The translations under genes and the position numbers were made by a program. Of a stretch of 64,000 bases of DNA, positions 15,860-24,497 are shown piece after piece. A model generated the notes under the pieces. The model was not told where the DNA came from and searched no databases. It saw only the letters and a list, made by a program, of their open reading frames with translations. Location: the NCBI GenBank assembly GCA_910574475.1, contig CAJTAT010000006.1:62001-126000 (forward strand), in the 5' to 3' direction. The DNA is from Clostridia bacterium (lineage in GTDB: Bacteria > Bacillota > Clostridia > Lachnospirales > Lachnospiraceae). How positions within the stretch are numbered: position 1 is the stretch's first letter; every line of letters starts with the position of its first letter.

Positions 15860-17680
15860 ATGAAAAAACTTGTTATTATACTGGGGATGCACAGAAGCGG
15901 AACCTCTATGGTGTCTCAGATATGTCAATCTATGGGAGCTTATTTGGGAGAGCAAGATGAGTTGATGGGGGCTGCAGAGGATAATAGGGACGGTTTCTTT
16001 GAAAACAAAGAGATAGCCCGTATCAATGATGAGATACTGCGTCTTTGCAATCAAAGATGGTATACCCTGGAAACACCGGAACCAGACTACAGACATCCGC
16101 AGATCGGAAAGGCAATGGAAGAAATAAAGGTCAATATTCAAAACCTTTTTAATAGGAGTGATATCGTTGCCGTTAAGGATCCAAGAATATCTGTTTTATT
16201 GCCATTATGGGAAAAGGTGATAAATGATTTGGAAGCTGAAGTCCACTATATATGGGTATGCCGAAATCCCCTGGAAGTGGCAGAATCATTAAGAAAAAGG
16301 GATGGATATAGTAGAAAACACAGTTTGATGCTATGGATTCACTACAATCTCAGGATTTTAAAATATTTGAAAGAGAAAGAATATCTGCTGATACACTACA
16401 GGGATATTCTGGAAAATACTCAGGCCCTAGATAAATTTAAGCAAATTTTTACACATAATTTTAACAGGGAAATTGTAAAACGTAATTATTGTCATTCCAA
16501 TTATACCAGCCAGGATATCTTGAATTTGGAAAATCAATTATTGTCAGACTTGTATCACCAGTTATTGGTAAATCAGAATCTGGAGACAAATGTAGCAGAA
16601 TGGGAAAGACAGTATCTGAAAAAAATCATGAAAGCAGAAGACAGATATGTGGACTATGAAGTATTGGAACACGTGGATTATTTCAAAGAAAGAGCCTTGA
16701 TTATATACGGGGCAGGAACCTATGGAAAGCATGCGGCTCAGATGCTGCAGCAAATGGGAATTTTTAAGTTTGATTTTTGTGACAGAGATATGCATAAGCA
16801 TAGGACGGAGCTAATGGGCGGGAAGGTTTTTTCCATTACAGAACTGGAAAAAATAGAAAACCCTCTGATTGTGATTGCTATCAAAAATGAAGAGCTGAGA
16901 AGGGAAATAGAGCAGACACTTGTATATATAAAAGGAGTAAACTTCTTTTCCTTTTTTTCATTGCGCTCCATTTGGAAATATAAGGTTCGCGATGATGACT
17001 CTCTGGATTTTAAAGCAGATGCCTTTTCTTCCTGGTATAAAGAATTAGAATTGCGGGGAAATAATGTTATAAATACTTGCCAATGTGATCTTTTGGTTTA
17101 TCAGAACGGAAAAGTGGGTTCCTCCACTGTTTCAAAAAGCTTGTGGAATGCGGGAATTGAAAATTCCCATGTACATAGATTCTTTTTTAAAAACGATGTG
17201 GTGGGGAAATTGCTGCTGGGAGAAGACAAAATAGAATTTATAGAAAGTTCTAATTATTTTAGCTTCCAATCGCAAGAATATATAAAATCAATCAAAGAAA
17301 AAGTAAAAGGCAAAAAAATTATAACCATGGTGCGGGAACCCATAGCAGTAGATTTGTCCACTGTTTTTCAATGGATTGGAAGTGGGACGGCAGATGTATT
17401 TTTTGCAAAACAGCTTAGGCAAGGTAAGACTTTTCTACAAACGGTTGCTGAATTGATGGCAAAAATTCAGAATCGTCTATTTGATTGGTTTGAGGAAGAG
17501 TTGAAAGAATTGTGTGGAATTGATGTACGAGATTATCCATTTGATAAAGAAAAGGGCTATACCATTATTTCCGAAAATGGGGTGGAAATCTTGCTCTTAA
17601 AGGCAGAAAAATTATCAAATTTGACAGATATTATCGGAAAATTTGCGGGGGGGGGGTCATCCCCTTGTCCTGACAAATGA
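15860..17680 (+). CDS. Double-domain sulfotransferase, truncated by a shifted poly-G tract
   Basis: 606 residues in the present frame. Domain 1 (about 1-230) is a PAPS-dependent sulfotransferase: VIILGMHRSGTSMVSQICQ at the start is the 5'-phosphosulfate loop, and VHYIWVCRNPLEVAESL near 130 is the 3'-phosphate site. A Rossmann-like insert (about 277-370) opens LIIYGAGTYGKHAAQ. Domain 2 (about 400 on) is a second sulfotransferase-like unit, LVYQNGKVGSSTVSKSL and ITMVREPIAVDLSTVFQWI, resembling putative capsular polysaccharide synthesis proteins. A run of ten Gs at 17647-17656 ends the frame in a short unrelated tail (GGGSSPCPDK). With nine Gs it would continue to 17867, giving 668 residues. GAGAGGAGAAGC precedes the ATG. 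Role: sulfating a surface glycan, inferred from context. Confidence 0.85.
   Translation: MKKLVIILGMHRSGTSMVSQICQSMGAYLGEQDELMGAAEDNRDGFFENKEIARINDEILRLCNQRWYTLETPEPDYRHPQIGKAMEEIKVNIQNLFNRSDIVAVKDPRISVLLPLWEKVINDLEAEVHYIWVCRNPLEVAESLRKRDGYSRKHSLMLWIHYNLRILKYLKEKEYLLIHYRDILENTQALDKFKQIFTHNFNREIVKRNYCHSNYTSQDILNLENQLLSDLYHQLLVNQNLETNVAEWERQYLKKIMKAEDRYVDYEVLEHVDYFKERALIIYGAGTYGKHAAQMLQQMGIFKFDFCDRDMHKHRTELMGGKVFSITELEKIENPLIVIAIKNEELRREIEQTLVYIKGVNFFSFFSLRSIWKYKVRDDDSLDFKADAFSSWYKELELRGNNVINTCQCDLLVYQNGKVGSSTVSKSLWNAGIENSHVHRFFFKNDVVGKLLLGEDKIEFIESSNYFSFQSQEYIKSIKEKVKGKKIITMVREPIAVDLSTVFQWIGSGTADVFFAKQLRQGKTFLQTVAELMAKIQNRLFDWFEEELKELCGIDVRDYPFDKEKGYTIISENGVEILLLKAEKLSNLTDIIGKFAGGGSSPCPDK
17647..17656 (+). 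repeat. G10 homopolymer tract (slippage site)
   Basis: Ten consecutive Gs after TTTGC, inside the sulfotransferase gene. The codons read GCG GGG GGG GGG. Ten Gs put the downstream 3' part of the gene out of frame; nine would restore it. Such a run is exceptional in DNA of this base composition and is the classic substrate for replication slippage. Confidence 0.95.
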
Positions 17681-17867
17681 AAATATAGGAAGCAGTAAAG
17701 AGTATGCCCATCTGTATAGGGAGGTAAAGAAAAGAATCCAGTTACCCCAGGCATATGTGGAGTATTATTACAACAACCATCCCTATATGGAACATTTTTA
17801 TTCAAAAGAAGAACAGAAAGCATTTTTCAATAAGTGGGTGGGGAGCACAAAGAAGCATAGGAGATAA
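17655..17867 (+). CDS. Out-of-frame C-terminal part of the sulfotransferase
   Basis: About 70 codons that continue the sulfotransferase in the frame reached if the G tract had nine Gs. The encoded end (HPLVLTNENIGSSKEYAHLY, then LPQAYVEYYYNNHPYMEHFY and FFNKW) has the pattern that closes putative capsular polysaccharide synthesis proteins. This shows it is the genuine C-terminus and not a separate gene. It has no start codon with a ribosome site of its own. It ends 4 bases before the next gene. Confidence 0.8.
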   Translation, partial: GHPLVLTNENIGSSKEYAHLYREVKKRIQLPQAYVEYYYNNHPYMEHFYSKEEQKAFFNKWVGSTKKHRR

Positions 17868-17871
17868 AAAG

Positions 17872-18555
17872 ATGACAGTGTTAGACAGGCTCAGTTGTCG
17901 CAACTTTGTTGTAATAGATGGTTGGGTCTATTTTTCAAACATGTTTTACAATGGTTTTTTCAAGACAGAAATCAATACGGGAAAAACTTATTTTTTAGAC
18001 TGTTTTAGAGATGAAAAGATGTCCATGCGGAATATACACAGAGATGTTTTTCTGAATCATGAGAAAATTTATTTGTGTCCCTGGAAGGGGAAACATTTAC
18101 ATATATGGGATCCGGCAGATAGGTCTTTACATTCTGTAGAGATTAGAGGGGAAAGATGCCCATTTATAGATGAAATGGTTCTTGGAACAAAAGAAGTCTT
18201 TCCTTTTCCAAAATTAATGGAAGAGTGGAAGATACCTTATGCAGAGCCCTATTTCTGGAAACAGGTGTGTGATAAAGTCTGGTATGGCTTTTGGCCTTTG
18301 GGCAGCTATTTATTGCGTTACAGAGAGGGCGCGGATACATATGAAGAGATTCCTCTCACTGTGGTTAATGGGACAGAGCTGGAGGAACACCTGCACAAAG
18401 TCAGAGTGGAATTGTTGCAGAAAGAACCAGTTTCCGAAAATACCATAGAACTGCAAAAGTTTTTAGATGAGGTCACAAGAGGAAGTATGAACAGAAAAGG
18501 CGCTTCCCGGGACAATAGCAGTGTTGGAAATAACATATGGAAGCAACTAGAATAA
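17872..18555 (+). CDS. Uncharacterised protein of the sulfation cluster
   Basis: 227 residues, not recognised. Rich in Trp, Tyr and Phe, with repeated short beta-like segments ([54 protein letters not shown]). That pattern suggests part of a beta-propeller or similar all-beta fold. No signal peptide or membrane segment. ATG at 17872 has AGGAGAT 9 bases upstream; an in-frame earlier ATG lies inside the sulfotransferase tail. It follows the full-length sulfotransferase frame by 4 bases, so translation may be coupled to the ON state of that gene. It may be a partner of the sulfotransferase, which is inference. Confidence 0.7.
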   Translation: MTVLDRLSCRNFVVIDGWVYFSNMFYNGFFKTEINTGKTYFLDCFRDEKMSMRNIHRDVFLNHEKIYLCPWKGKHLHIWDPADRSLHSVEIRGERCPFIDEMVLGTKEVFPFPKLMEEWKIPYAEPYFWKQVCDKVWYGFWPLGSYLLRYREGADTYEEIPLTVVNGTELEEHLHKVRVELLQKEPVSENTIELQKFLDEVTRGSMNRKGASRDNSSVGNNIWKQLE

Positions 18556-18614
18556 GTGCTGACAAGTTGGCGAAGGGGCTTGTTGAGCAGAGGTTGCCTG
18601 GAGGTCAAGAATAC

Positions 18615-19523
18615 ATGGAAAAACAAGAATTATATACCCACTTAGACGCCCTGGAAGCAGAAGCCATTTATATCATCCGGGAAGTGGCGGCAGAGTGTGA
18701 AAAGCCAGTGATGCTCTATTCCATCGGAAAGGACAGCTCCGTTATGCTTCACTTGGCCATGAAAGCCTTTTACCCGGAAAAGCCTCCTTTCCCCTTTTTA
18801 CATATCGATACCACCTGGAAGTTCAAAGAGATGATAGCCTTCCGGGATCGCATGGCAAGGGAAAAAGACATTGAGATGCTGGTCTACACCAATGAAGAGG
18901 GAGTGCGCCAGGGCATCAATCCCTTTGACCATGGTTCGGCTTACACAGATATCATGAAAACTCAGGCTTTAAAGCAGGCCCTTTCCAAGTACGGATTTAC
19001 AGCCGCCTTTGGAGGCGGAAGACGTGATGAAGAAAAGTCAAGGGCAAAGGAACGGATTTTCTCTTTCCGTAACAGGGAGCAGGCCTGGGATCCCAAGAAC
19101 CAGAGGCCGGAGATGTGGAATCTCTATAATACTCAGATCCATAAGGGAGAGAGTATCCGGGTATTTCCCCTTTCTAATTGGACGGAGAAAGATATCTGGC
19201 AGTATATTGAGAGAGAACAGATCGAGATTGTGCCTTTGTATTTTGCAAAAGAGCGGCCTATCGTGTACCGGGATGGAAATATCATTCTGGTGGACGATGA
19301 CAGGCTCCCCCTGTTGCCAAGAGAAAAGGTAAAATATGAGAGGGTTCGTTTTCGGACTTTAGGCTGCTATCCTTTGACAGGAGGAGTAAGGTCTGAGGCA
19401 AATACCCTGGAGAAAATCGTGAAAGAAACCCTTGGGGCAGTGACGTCGGAGAGAACGAGCCGGGTGATAGACCACGAAGGAGCGGGAAGTATGGAGAGGC
19501 GCAAGAGAGAGGGGTATTTCTAG
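18615..19523 (+). CDS. cysD: Sulfate adenylyltransferase subunit 2 (CysD)
   Basis: Catalytic subunit of 302 residues of ATP sulfurylase, which makes adenosine 5'-phosphosulfate (APS) from sulfate and ATP. The PP-loop pyrophosphatase motif is seen in [20 protein letters not shown] near residue 33-52. Other CysD blocks are [36 protein letters not shown] and [17 protein letters not shown] at 18615 has TGGAGG about 10 bases before it. A frame from 18537 would overlap the previous gene and lacks family residues. The next gene supplies the GTPase subunit one base after its stop. Both lie in a glycan cluster without a PAPS reductase, pointing to sulfation, not cysteine synthesis. Confidence 0.96.
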   Translation: MEKQELYTHLDALEAEAIYIIREVAAECEKPVMLYSIGKDSSVMLHLAMKAFYPEKPPFPFLHIDTTWKFKEMIAFRDRMAREKDIEMLVYTNEEGVRQGINPFDHGSAYTDIMKTQALKQALSKYGFTAAFGGGRRDEEKSRAKERIFSFRNREQAWDPKNQRPEMWNLYNTQIHKGESIRVFPLSNWTEKDIWQYIEREQIEIVPLYFAKERPIVYRDGNIILVDDDRLPLLPREKVKYERVRFRTLGCYPLTGGVRSEANTLEKIVKETLGAVTSERTSRVIDHEGAGSMERRKREGYF

Positions 19524-19524
19524 G

Positions 19525-21366
19525 ATGAGTGGACTGTTAAAATTCATTACCTGCGGAAGCGTGGATGACGGAAAATCCACCTTAATCGGACATATGCTTT
19601 ACGATGCCAAGCTGCTCTTTGCAGACCAGGAGCATGCTTTAGAGCTTGACAGCAGGGTGGGAAGTCGTGAGGGGAAGCTTGATTATTCCCTGCTGTTAGA
19701 CGGTCTTATGGCAGAGCGTGAGCAGGGAATCACCATAGATGTGGCATACCGGTATTTTACCACAGAGAAGAGAAGCTTTATCGTGGCGGACACGCCGGGA
19801 CATGAGGAATATACGAGAAACATGGCGGTTGGAGCCTCCTTTGCAGATCTGGCAGTCATATTGGTGGATGCATCCCAGGGAATCCTCATACAGACCAGGC
19901 GCCATGCCAGAATATGCGCGCTGATGGGAATTCGGCATTTTGTCTTTGCAGTCAATAAGATGGACCTGGTGCACTACAGTCAGAAAGAATTCAAAAAGAT
20001 TGAGAAAGAGATCAAAAAGCTGGCCATAGACCTGGATTTACACCAGATCTATGTGATCCCAGTGTCAGCCACAGAAGGGGACAATCTGACGATTCCCTCT
20101 TCCCACATGCCATGGTATACAGGGGCCACCTTACTGGATACTCTGGAAACTGTCAATGTAGAGGAGGGGATGAAGGAGACAGGGTTTGTGATGCCGGTTC
20201 AGAGAGTATGCCGGCCCAACCATACCTTCCGCGGATTTCAGGGACAGATAGAATCAGGAAAGATAGAGGTAGGGGAAGAACTGACAGTACTGCCCAGCGG
20301 GGAGAGGGCAGTGGTGGATGGTGTCTTTGTGACAGATCGGAAAGAGACGCATGCCCAGAGAGGGCAGGCCGTGACCCTTTCCTTAAACAGAGAGATTGAC
20401 GTATCTAGGGGCTGTGTGTTTGTAAAAGACACTGAATTGATTGTCAGCCATATGTTTACGGCATCCCTGTTGTGGATGGATGATACAGAGCTTATGGAGG
20501 GAAAGAATTTCTTCTTGAAAATCGGAACGAAACTGATTCCCGCCTCTGTGATGGAGATGAAATATAGCATAGACATCCATACAGGGGAGCATATAGCGGC
20601 GAGCCGGCTGTACAAAAATGAGATGGGAGTGTGCGACATCGTCACAGCGGAAGAGATTGTTTACGATAGCTTTGAAAAGCGGAGAGGAATGGGGAGCTTT
20701 ATACTCATAGATCGGGTGACGAATATGACGTCCGCCTGTGGAGTGATCGAACATTCCTTAAGAAGAGCAGAGAATCTGACCTGGCAGAAGATGGATATCA
20801 CCCGGGAAATCCGGGCAGGGAAACTGGGACAAAAGCCAGTGACCCTATGGTTTACAGGACTATCTGGTGCGGGGAAATCAGCCCTGGCCAATGAAGTGGA
20901 AAAGCGTCTGAACGTAAGCGGGAGATACACCATGCTCTTAGATGGAGACAACATCCGAATGGGATTAAATAAGAATCTGGGCTTTGAGCAAGAGGATCGG
21001 ATAGAGAACATCCGAAGGATAGCAGAAGTGGCGAAACTAATGAATGATGCTGGTCTCATAGTACTGACGTCATTTATCTCGCCATTTCGAAGTGACCGTG
21101 AAAACGCCAGAAATATCATAGGGGAAGAGAATTACATAGAGATCTATGTGAGCACGCCTCTGGAGGAATGTGAGAAAAGGGATGTAAAAGGATTATACCA
21201 AAAAGCCAGGGAGGGGAAGATACCCAACTTTACAGGAATAACAAGCCCTTATGAGGAGCCGGAGCATGCTAGGATTGTGGTGGATACCAGCATGCAATCT
21301 TTGGAGGACTCTGTAGAAACCATAATGAAATCATTAACTGAGGAGGGAATCATTGGGATACATTAG
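19525..21366 (+). CDS. cysNC: Sulfate adenylyltransferase subunit 1 / APS kinase fusion (CysN-CysC)
   Basis: Bifunctional protein of 613 residues. The N-terminal part (about 1-420) is the elongation-factor-like GTPase that drives ATP sulfurylase: P-loop TCGSVDDGKSTLIGHMLYD, VADTPGHEEYTRNM, and NKMD in FAVNKMDLV. The C-terminal part (about 435-613) is APS kinase: LWFTGLSGAGKSALANEVEK, LDGDNIRMGLNKNLGF and TSFISPFRSDRENAR. Product: PAPS, the donor for sulfotransferases. The fusion channels APS to the kinase. Its stop overlaps the next gene's TTG start. Confidence 0.97.
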   Translation: MSGLLKFITCGSVDDGKSTLIGHMLYDAKLLFADQEHALELDSRVGSREGKLDYSLLLDGLMAEREQGITIDVAYRYFTTEKRSFIVADTPGHEEYTRNMAVGASFADLAVILVDASQGILIQTRRHARICALMGIRHFVFAVNKMDLVHYSQKEFKKIEKEIKKLAIDLDLHQIYVIPVSATEGDNLTIPSSHMPWYTGATLLDTLETVNVEEGMKETGFVMPVQRVCRPNHTFRGFQGQIESGKIEVGEELTVLPSGERAVVDGVFVTDRKETHAQRGQAVTLSLNREIDVSRGCVFVKDTELIVSHMFTASLLWMDDTELMEGKNFFLKIGTKLIPASVMEMKYSIDIHTGEHIAASRLYKNEMGVCDIVTAEEIVYDSFEKRRGMGSFILIDRVTNMTSACGVIEHSLRRAENLTWQKMDITREIRAGKLGQKPVTLWFTGLSGAGKSALANEVEKRLNVSGRYTMLLDGDNIRMGLNKNLGFEQEDRIENIRRIAEVAKLMNDAGLIVLTSFISPFRSDRENARNIIGEENYIEIYVSTPLEECEKRDVKGLYQKAREGKIPNFTGITSPYEEPEHARIVVDTSMQSLEDSVETIMKSLTEEGIIGIH

Positions 21367-23488
21367 AATTTCCAAAGAGAACTGCTTCTGTCTATATGAG
21401 CATGAGCCTGTAGATGACAGGAAATTAAAAGATTTTTTTCGTGTTGGCCAAGTGGTGTTAGTAAAAGATAAATTAGAAAGAGTTATAGGAATTATTTCAT
21501 TCAGCGATTTTAAGAAGGCTAAAGAAAATGGGAAATACCCTATAAACAGAACGTTTAAAAAGATTACACTTCATACGGGATATATGGAAGAAGTAAGAAA
21601 GTTCTTTGATGAAACAAACTATCAGAGTATTCCTGTATTAACTGAAGAGGGAGAATTGATTGAGAGTTTTATCAGGGCTGGTATGACATATAACGTAGAA
21701 ATGGATGGGGGTAAATGGATTGACATAGCAAATAGCCACTTGGCAGAATTAGTCAGAAAAAAAGGCTATCGAAGAATCAAAATATGTATCACAGACTCTC
21801 AAAGCGATGAAATCTATTCTTATTTTAAACATTACGAATCCTTATATGATACTGTAGAAAAGATTCTCTGGTATGACATTTGGAAGGCGAAGGAAGCAGA
21901 CATTATCATTACAAATGGCAAAATGAACAGAGATTTGCATGTGACGGTATACTCTTTTCATTCCTTACGGATAGAGCTGGAATACCATTTGTTGCTGCAA
22001 AACTGTATCAAAAATAAGATTAATCTCTATCTGATCAGTACTCCTACAGCTGATAATGTATGGAATACCACAGGAGAAGAAAAAAGAAGGATCTCCAAAG
22101 GGAAGCATTGGATCGAGTATTTAAAAAATAAAGAATCCAATTCGGAACTCCTGGAACAGGTATTGGATAGAAAGGATGAGATAGATCAATTCATAGATTC
22201 CTGTATGAATTTGCCCCCAGTAGTTGTAAAAAATCAGCTATGTTATGAGCGGGAACATATTAGTGCATATGTCAATGTAATAAATGGGAACAGATTAACA
22301 GAAGGAATACCTGATGGGGCAGAAAAACATATTTATCTGTCAGGCAACAGCTTTGTATTTGGCCCCTTAGTGGATGATAGACACACGGTAGCTAGTATTC
22401 TGCAGGCTATGGCTAAGAGAACCTCAGAGCTTAAAGATTATAAGGTTGTTAATGAAGGGATGAGAGGGATCCCCTTCTATGAGAGCTTAAAAAGGCTGAA
22501 TCATGACCAATTTTTTGCGGGGGGGGGCGATATCGTTGTCCTGTTCGTAAACTTAAAGGAGTTATTTTTTGAGCTGGAGGAAGATGCTAAAAAAAGTATT
22601 TTAGATGAGATCAAAATATATCATTTAGAAGATGTGTTTAATGCTTTGGATCGAACAAAAGTAACATCTTATTTTATTGAATCTCCCACACATCCCAATG
22701 AGTTTGGGTATCAGCTGACTGCTGAGTATCTGATGAGGGTGTTTAAGGAAAACTGCGACGATGTATGGAAGCGCAATTTTACATGGGACCATAAGCCAGT
22801 ATGTGAGAATGAAGCTATGCTTCATGAGAACAGGGAAGAATGGATTCAGTATATAGAACTGCTGAAAAGATACCAATGGGAAGGAAGCGGTACAAAAGGT
22901 GCAATTGTTATGAATTGCAATCCACTTACATATGGACATCAGCATTTAATAGAATATGCAGCTAAGAAGGTAGACTATCTGTATCTTTTTGTAGTACAGG
23001 AAGATAAATCTACGTATTCCTTTGAGGAACGCTATGAGATGGTCAGGGCCTGTGCGGAGAGATATTCGAATATTGCAGTGCTACCCAGTGGAAGATTTAT
23101 CATTTCGGCGATGACATTTCCAGAATACTTTACAAAAGAGATGGAAAAGCCGGAGACAGTCATAGACACATCGAATGATGTAATGATTTTTGGAACGTAT
23201 ATTGCTCCTATATTAAATATCACTGTGCGTTTTGCGGGAGAAGAACCAACGGATTTTGTGACAGCCCAGTATAATGCTTCCATGAAACAGATGCTGCCGG
23301 AGTATGGAATACAATTTGAGGAGATTCCAAGGTATGCAAAAGAAGGGATAGGAGTAATCTCAGGAACAAAAGTCAGAGAGTCAATAAAGAGAGGGGAATG
23401 GGCACGGGTGAGGGAACTTGTGCCGGAAACCACATATCAGATCATTGAGAAACGTGACAAAAGGAAGTGGGCTGATACTTCGATATAG
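21353..23488 (+). CDS. Multidomain protein with CBS-like, SGNH-like and CitC-like nucleotidyltransferase regions
   Basis: 711 residues. N-terminal part (about 15-115) looks like a CBS pair (VLVKDKLERVIGIISFSDF, YQSIPVLTEEGELIESFI). The middle (about 300-470) has SGNH-hydrolase-like blocks: IYLSGNSFVFGPLVDD and, after the tract, SPTHPNEFGYQLTAEYL. The C-terminal part (about 520-690) is a nucleotidyltransferase of the citrate-lyase-ligase type: GAIVMNCNPLTYGHQHLIEY (HxGH-like site, here GHQH) and later ISGTKVRESI. TTG at 21353, after AGGAGGG, overlaps the cysNC stop. A G9 tract at 22519-22527 (residues about 389-392, FAGGGD) is in frame. Substrate unknown. It could activate and transfer a small group onto the glycan, which is inference. 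Confidence 0.75.
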   Translation: MGYIRISKENCFCLYEHEPVDDRKLKDFFRVGQVVLVKDKLERVIGIISFSDFKKAKENGKYPINRTFKKITLHTGYMEEVRKFFDETNYQSIPVLTEEGELIESFIRAGMTYNVEMDGGKWIDIANSHLAELVRKKGYRRIKICITDSQSDEIYSYFKHYESLYDTVEKILWYDIWKAKEADIIITNGKMNRDLHVTVYSFHSLRIELEYHLLLQNCIKNKINLYLISTPTADNVWNTTGEEKRRISKGKHWIEYLKNKESNSELLEQVLDRKDEIDQFIDSCMNLPPVVVKNQLCYEREHISAYVNVINGNRLTEGIPDGAEKHIYLSGNSFVFGPLVDDRHTVASILQAMAKRTSELKDYKVVNEGMRGIPFYESLKRLNHDQFFAGGGDIVVLFVNLKELFFELEEDAKKSILDEIKIYHLEDVFNALDRTKVTSYFIESPTHPNEFGYQLTAEYLMRVFKENCDDVWKRNFTWDHKPVCENEAMLHENREEWIQYIELLKRYQWEGSGTKGAIVMNCNPLTYGHQHLIEYAAKKVDYLYLFVVQEDKSTYSFEERYEMVRACAERYSNIAVLPSGRFIISAMTFPEYFTKEMEKPETVIDTSNDVMIFGTYIAPILNITVRFAGEEPTDFVTAQYNASMKQMLPEYGIQFEEIPRYAKEGIGVISGTKVRESIKRGEWARVRELVPETTYQIIEKRDKRKWADTSI
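22519..22527 (+). repeat. G9 homopolymer tract (slippage site, in frame)
   Basis: Nine consecutive Gs after TTTGC, the same local context as the G10 run at 17647. It encodes FAGGGD and keeps the 711-residue frame open. Gain or loss of one G would truncate the protein soon after residue 390, before the nucleotidyltransferase domain. Confidence 0.95.
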
Positions 23489-23500
23489 GGAGGTGTGGAA

Positions 23501-24439
23501 ATGAAGCCGCTGGTCAGTGTTGTCATGCCATCCTATCATTGTGAAAAATTTATAGGGGAAGCGATTGAATCTGTGTTTGGACAGAGCTATAAGAATTGGG
23601 AGTTGGTTATCGTAGAAGATGGTTCTAAAGATCATTCTCTGGAAATCATACAAGCTTATGAGGATGAGCGCATCAAATTGTTTTGTAACAAAGAAAATAC
23701 AGGGATCGCAGAGGCGACGAACCGGGGGATTTGGGAGAGCCAGGGAAAGTATCTTGCGTTGCTGGATGCAGATGACATCGCAGAAAAAAACAGATTAGCC
23801 TTACAGGTGGATTATCTGGAAGCCCATGAGGAGATTGATGTATTGGGAGGACGGACGACCTTAATCAATGAGTTGGGAGAGCTGATTGATTATTCCAATA
23901 TACCGAGAAGGAACCCTAAATATATCAAAGCAGTCCTTCTTTTTCGTTGCCTTGATTTTTGGAACAGCACAGCCATGATACGGAGAGATTTTGTGAAAAA
24001 ACATGGGTTGCATTATGAGAATGGTTGTTATGGCATGCAGGATTATCGCTTCTATATGGAGTGTTCAAAGGTTGGAAATATTTCATCCATAGATGCATTT
24101 CTGTCAAGACATCGGTTTCACCGTGAAAATGAAACAGAACGAAATTTTCGCGTGTATTCAGCAGAGAGAGCCCGGACCTATGCGCAGTTTCAAACATACT
24201 CTTTACAAAAGAGTGGATTTCATCTGACTGAGGATGCGCTTTCTCTGATTCATAAGGCGCTGGCAGAAAGAGATGGAAGGTGTGATTCCATTCAGGAGCT
24301 GGAACAACTATATGAGGTGTTTTGTGAATTGCTGTCTCAGGGAAATGAGATGAAGATTGATTACCTGGAAGAATTAGAACATGTGTGTAAAGTGAATCTG
24401 GCAGAACAATTGATGCGGGTAAAAAATTTATTCCCGTGA
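23501..24439 (+). CDS. Family 2 glycosyltransferase
   Basis: GT-A glycosyltransferase of 312 residues that transfers a sugar from a nucleotide donor to the growing surface glycan. Seen: VSVVMPSYHCEKFIGEAIES at the start, WELVIVEDGSKDHS, and the metal-binding LALLDADDIAEKNR (DAD, near residue 88). No membrane segment, so it acts in the cytoplasm, probably on a lipid-linked acceptor. ATG at 23501 follows GGGAGGTG. It lacks the Rossmann-like extra module seen in later genes of the cluster. Sugar specificity cannot be read. Confidence 0.9.
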   Translation: MKPLVSVVMPSYHCEKFIGEAIESVFGQSYKNWELVIVEDGSKDHSLEIIQAYEDERIKLFCNKENTGIAEATNRGIWESQGKYLALLDADDIAEKNRLALQVDYLEAHEEIDVLGGRTTLINELGELIDYSNIPRRNPKYIKAVLLFRCLDFWNSTAMIRRDFVKKHGLHYENGCYGMQDYRFYMECSKVGNISSIDAFLSRHRFHRENETERNFRVYSAERARTYAQFQTYSLQKSGFHLTEDALSLIHKALAERDGRCDSIQELEQLYEVFCELLSQGNEMKIDYLEELEHVCKVNLAEQLMRVKNLFP

Positions 24440-24497
24440 GCAATGAACTAAGCAGCTGCACTTGATGGGGGCAATTGATTTAGAGGAAAAGGAAACT

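Noticed and set aside
15860-17867. Treating the sulfotransferase as an ordinary dead pseudogene
   Set aside because: The only lesion is the length of a pure G run, the rest of the frame is intact on both sides, and a twin tract in the same cluster is in frame, which fits reversible switching better.
18537-18614. Extended N-terminus of CysD
   Set aside because: The extension overlaps the previous gene and does not resemble CysD; ATG 18615 has TGGAGG upstream.
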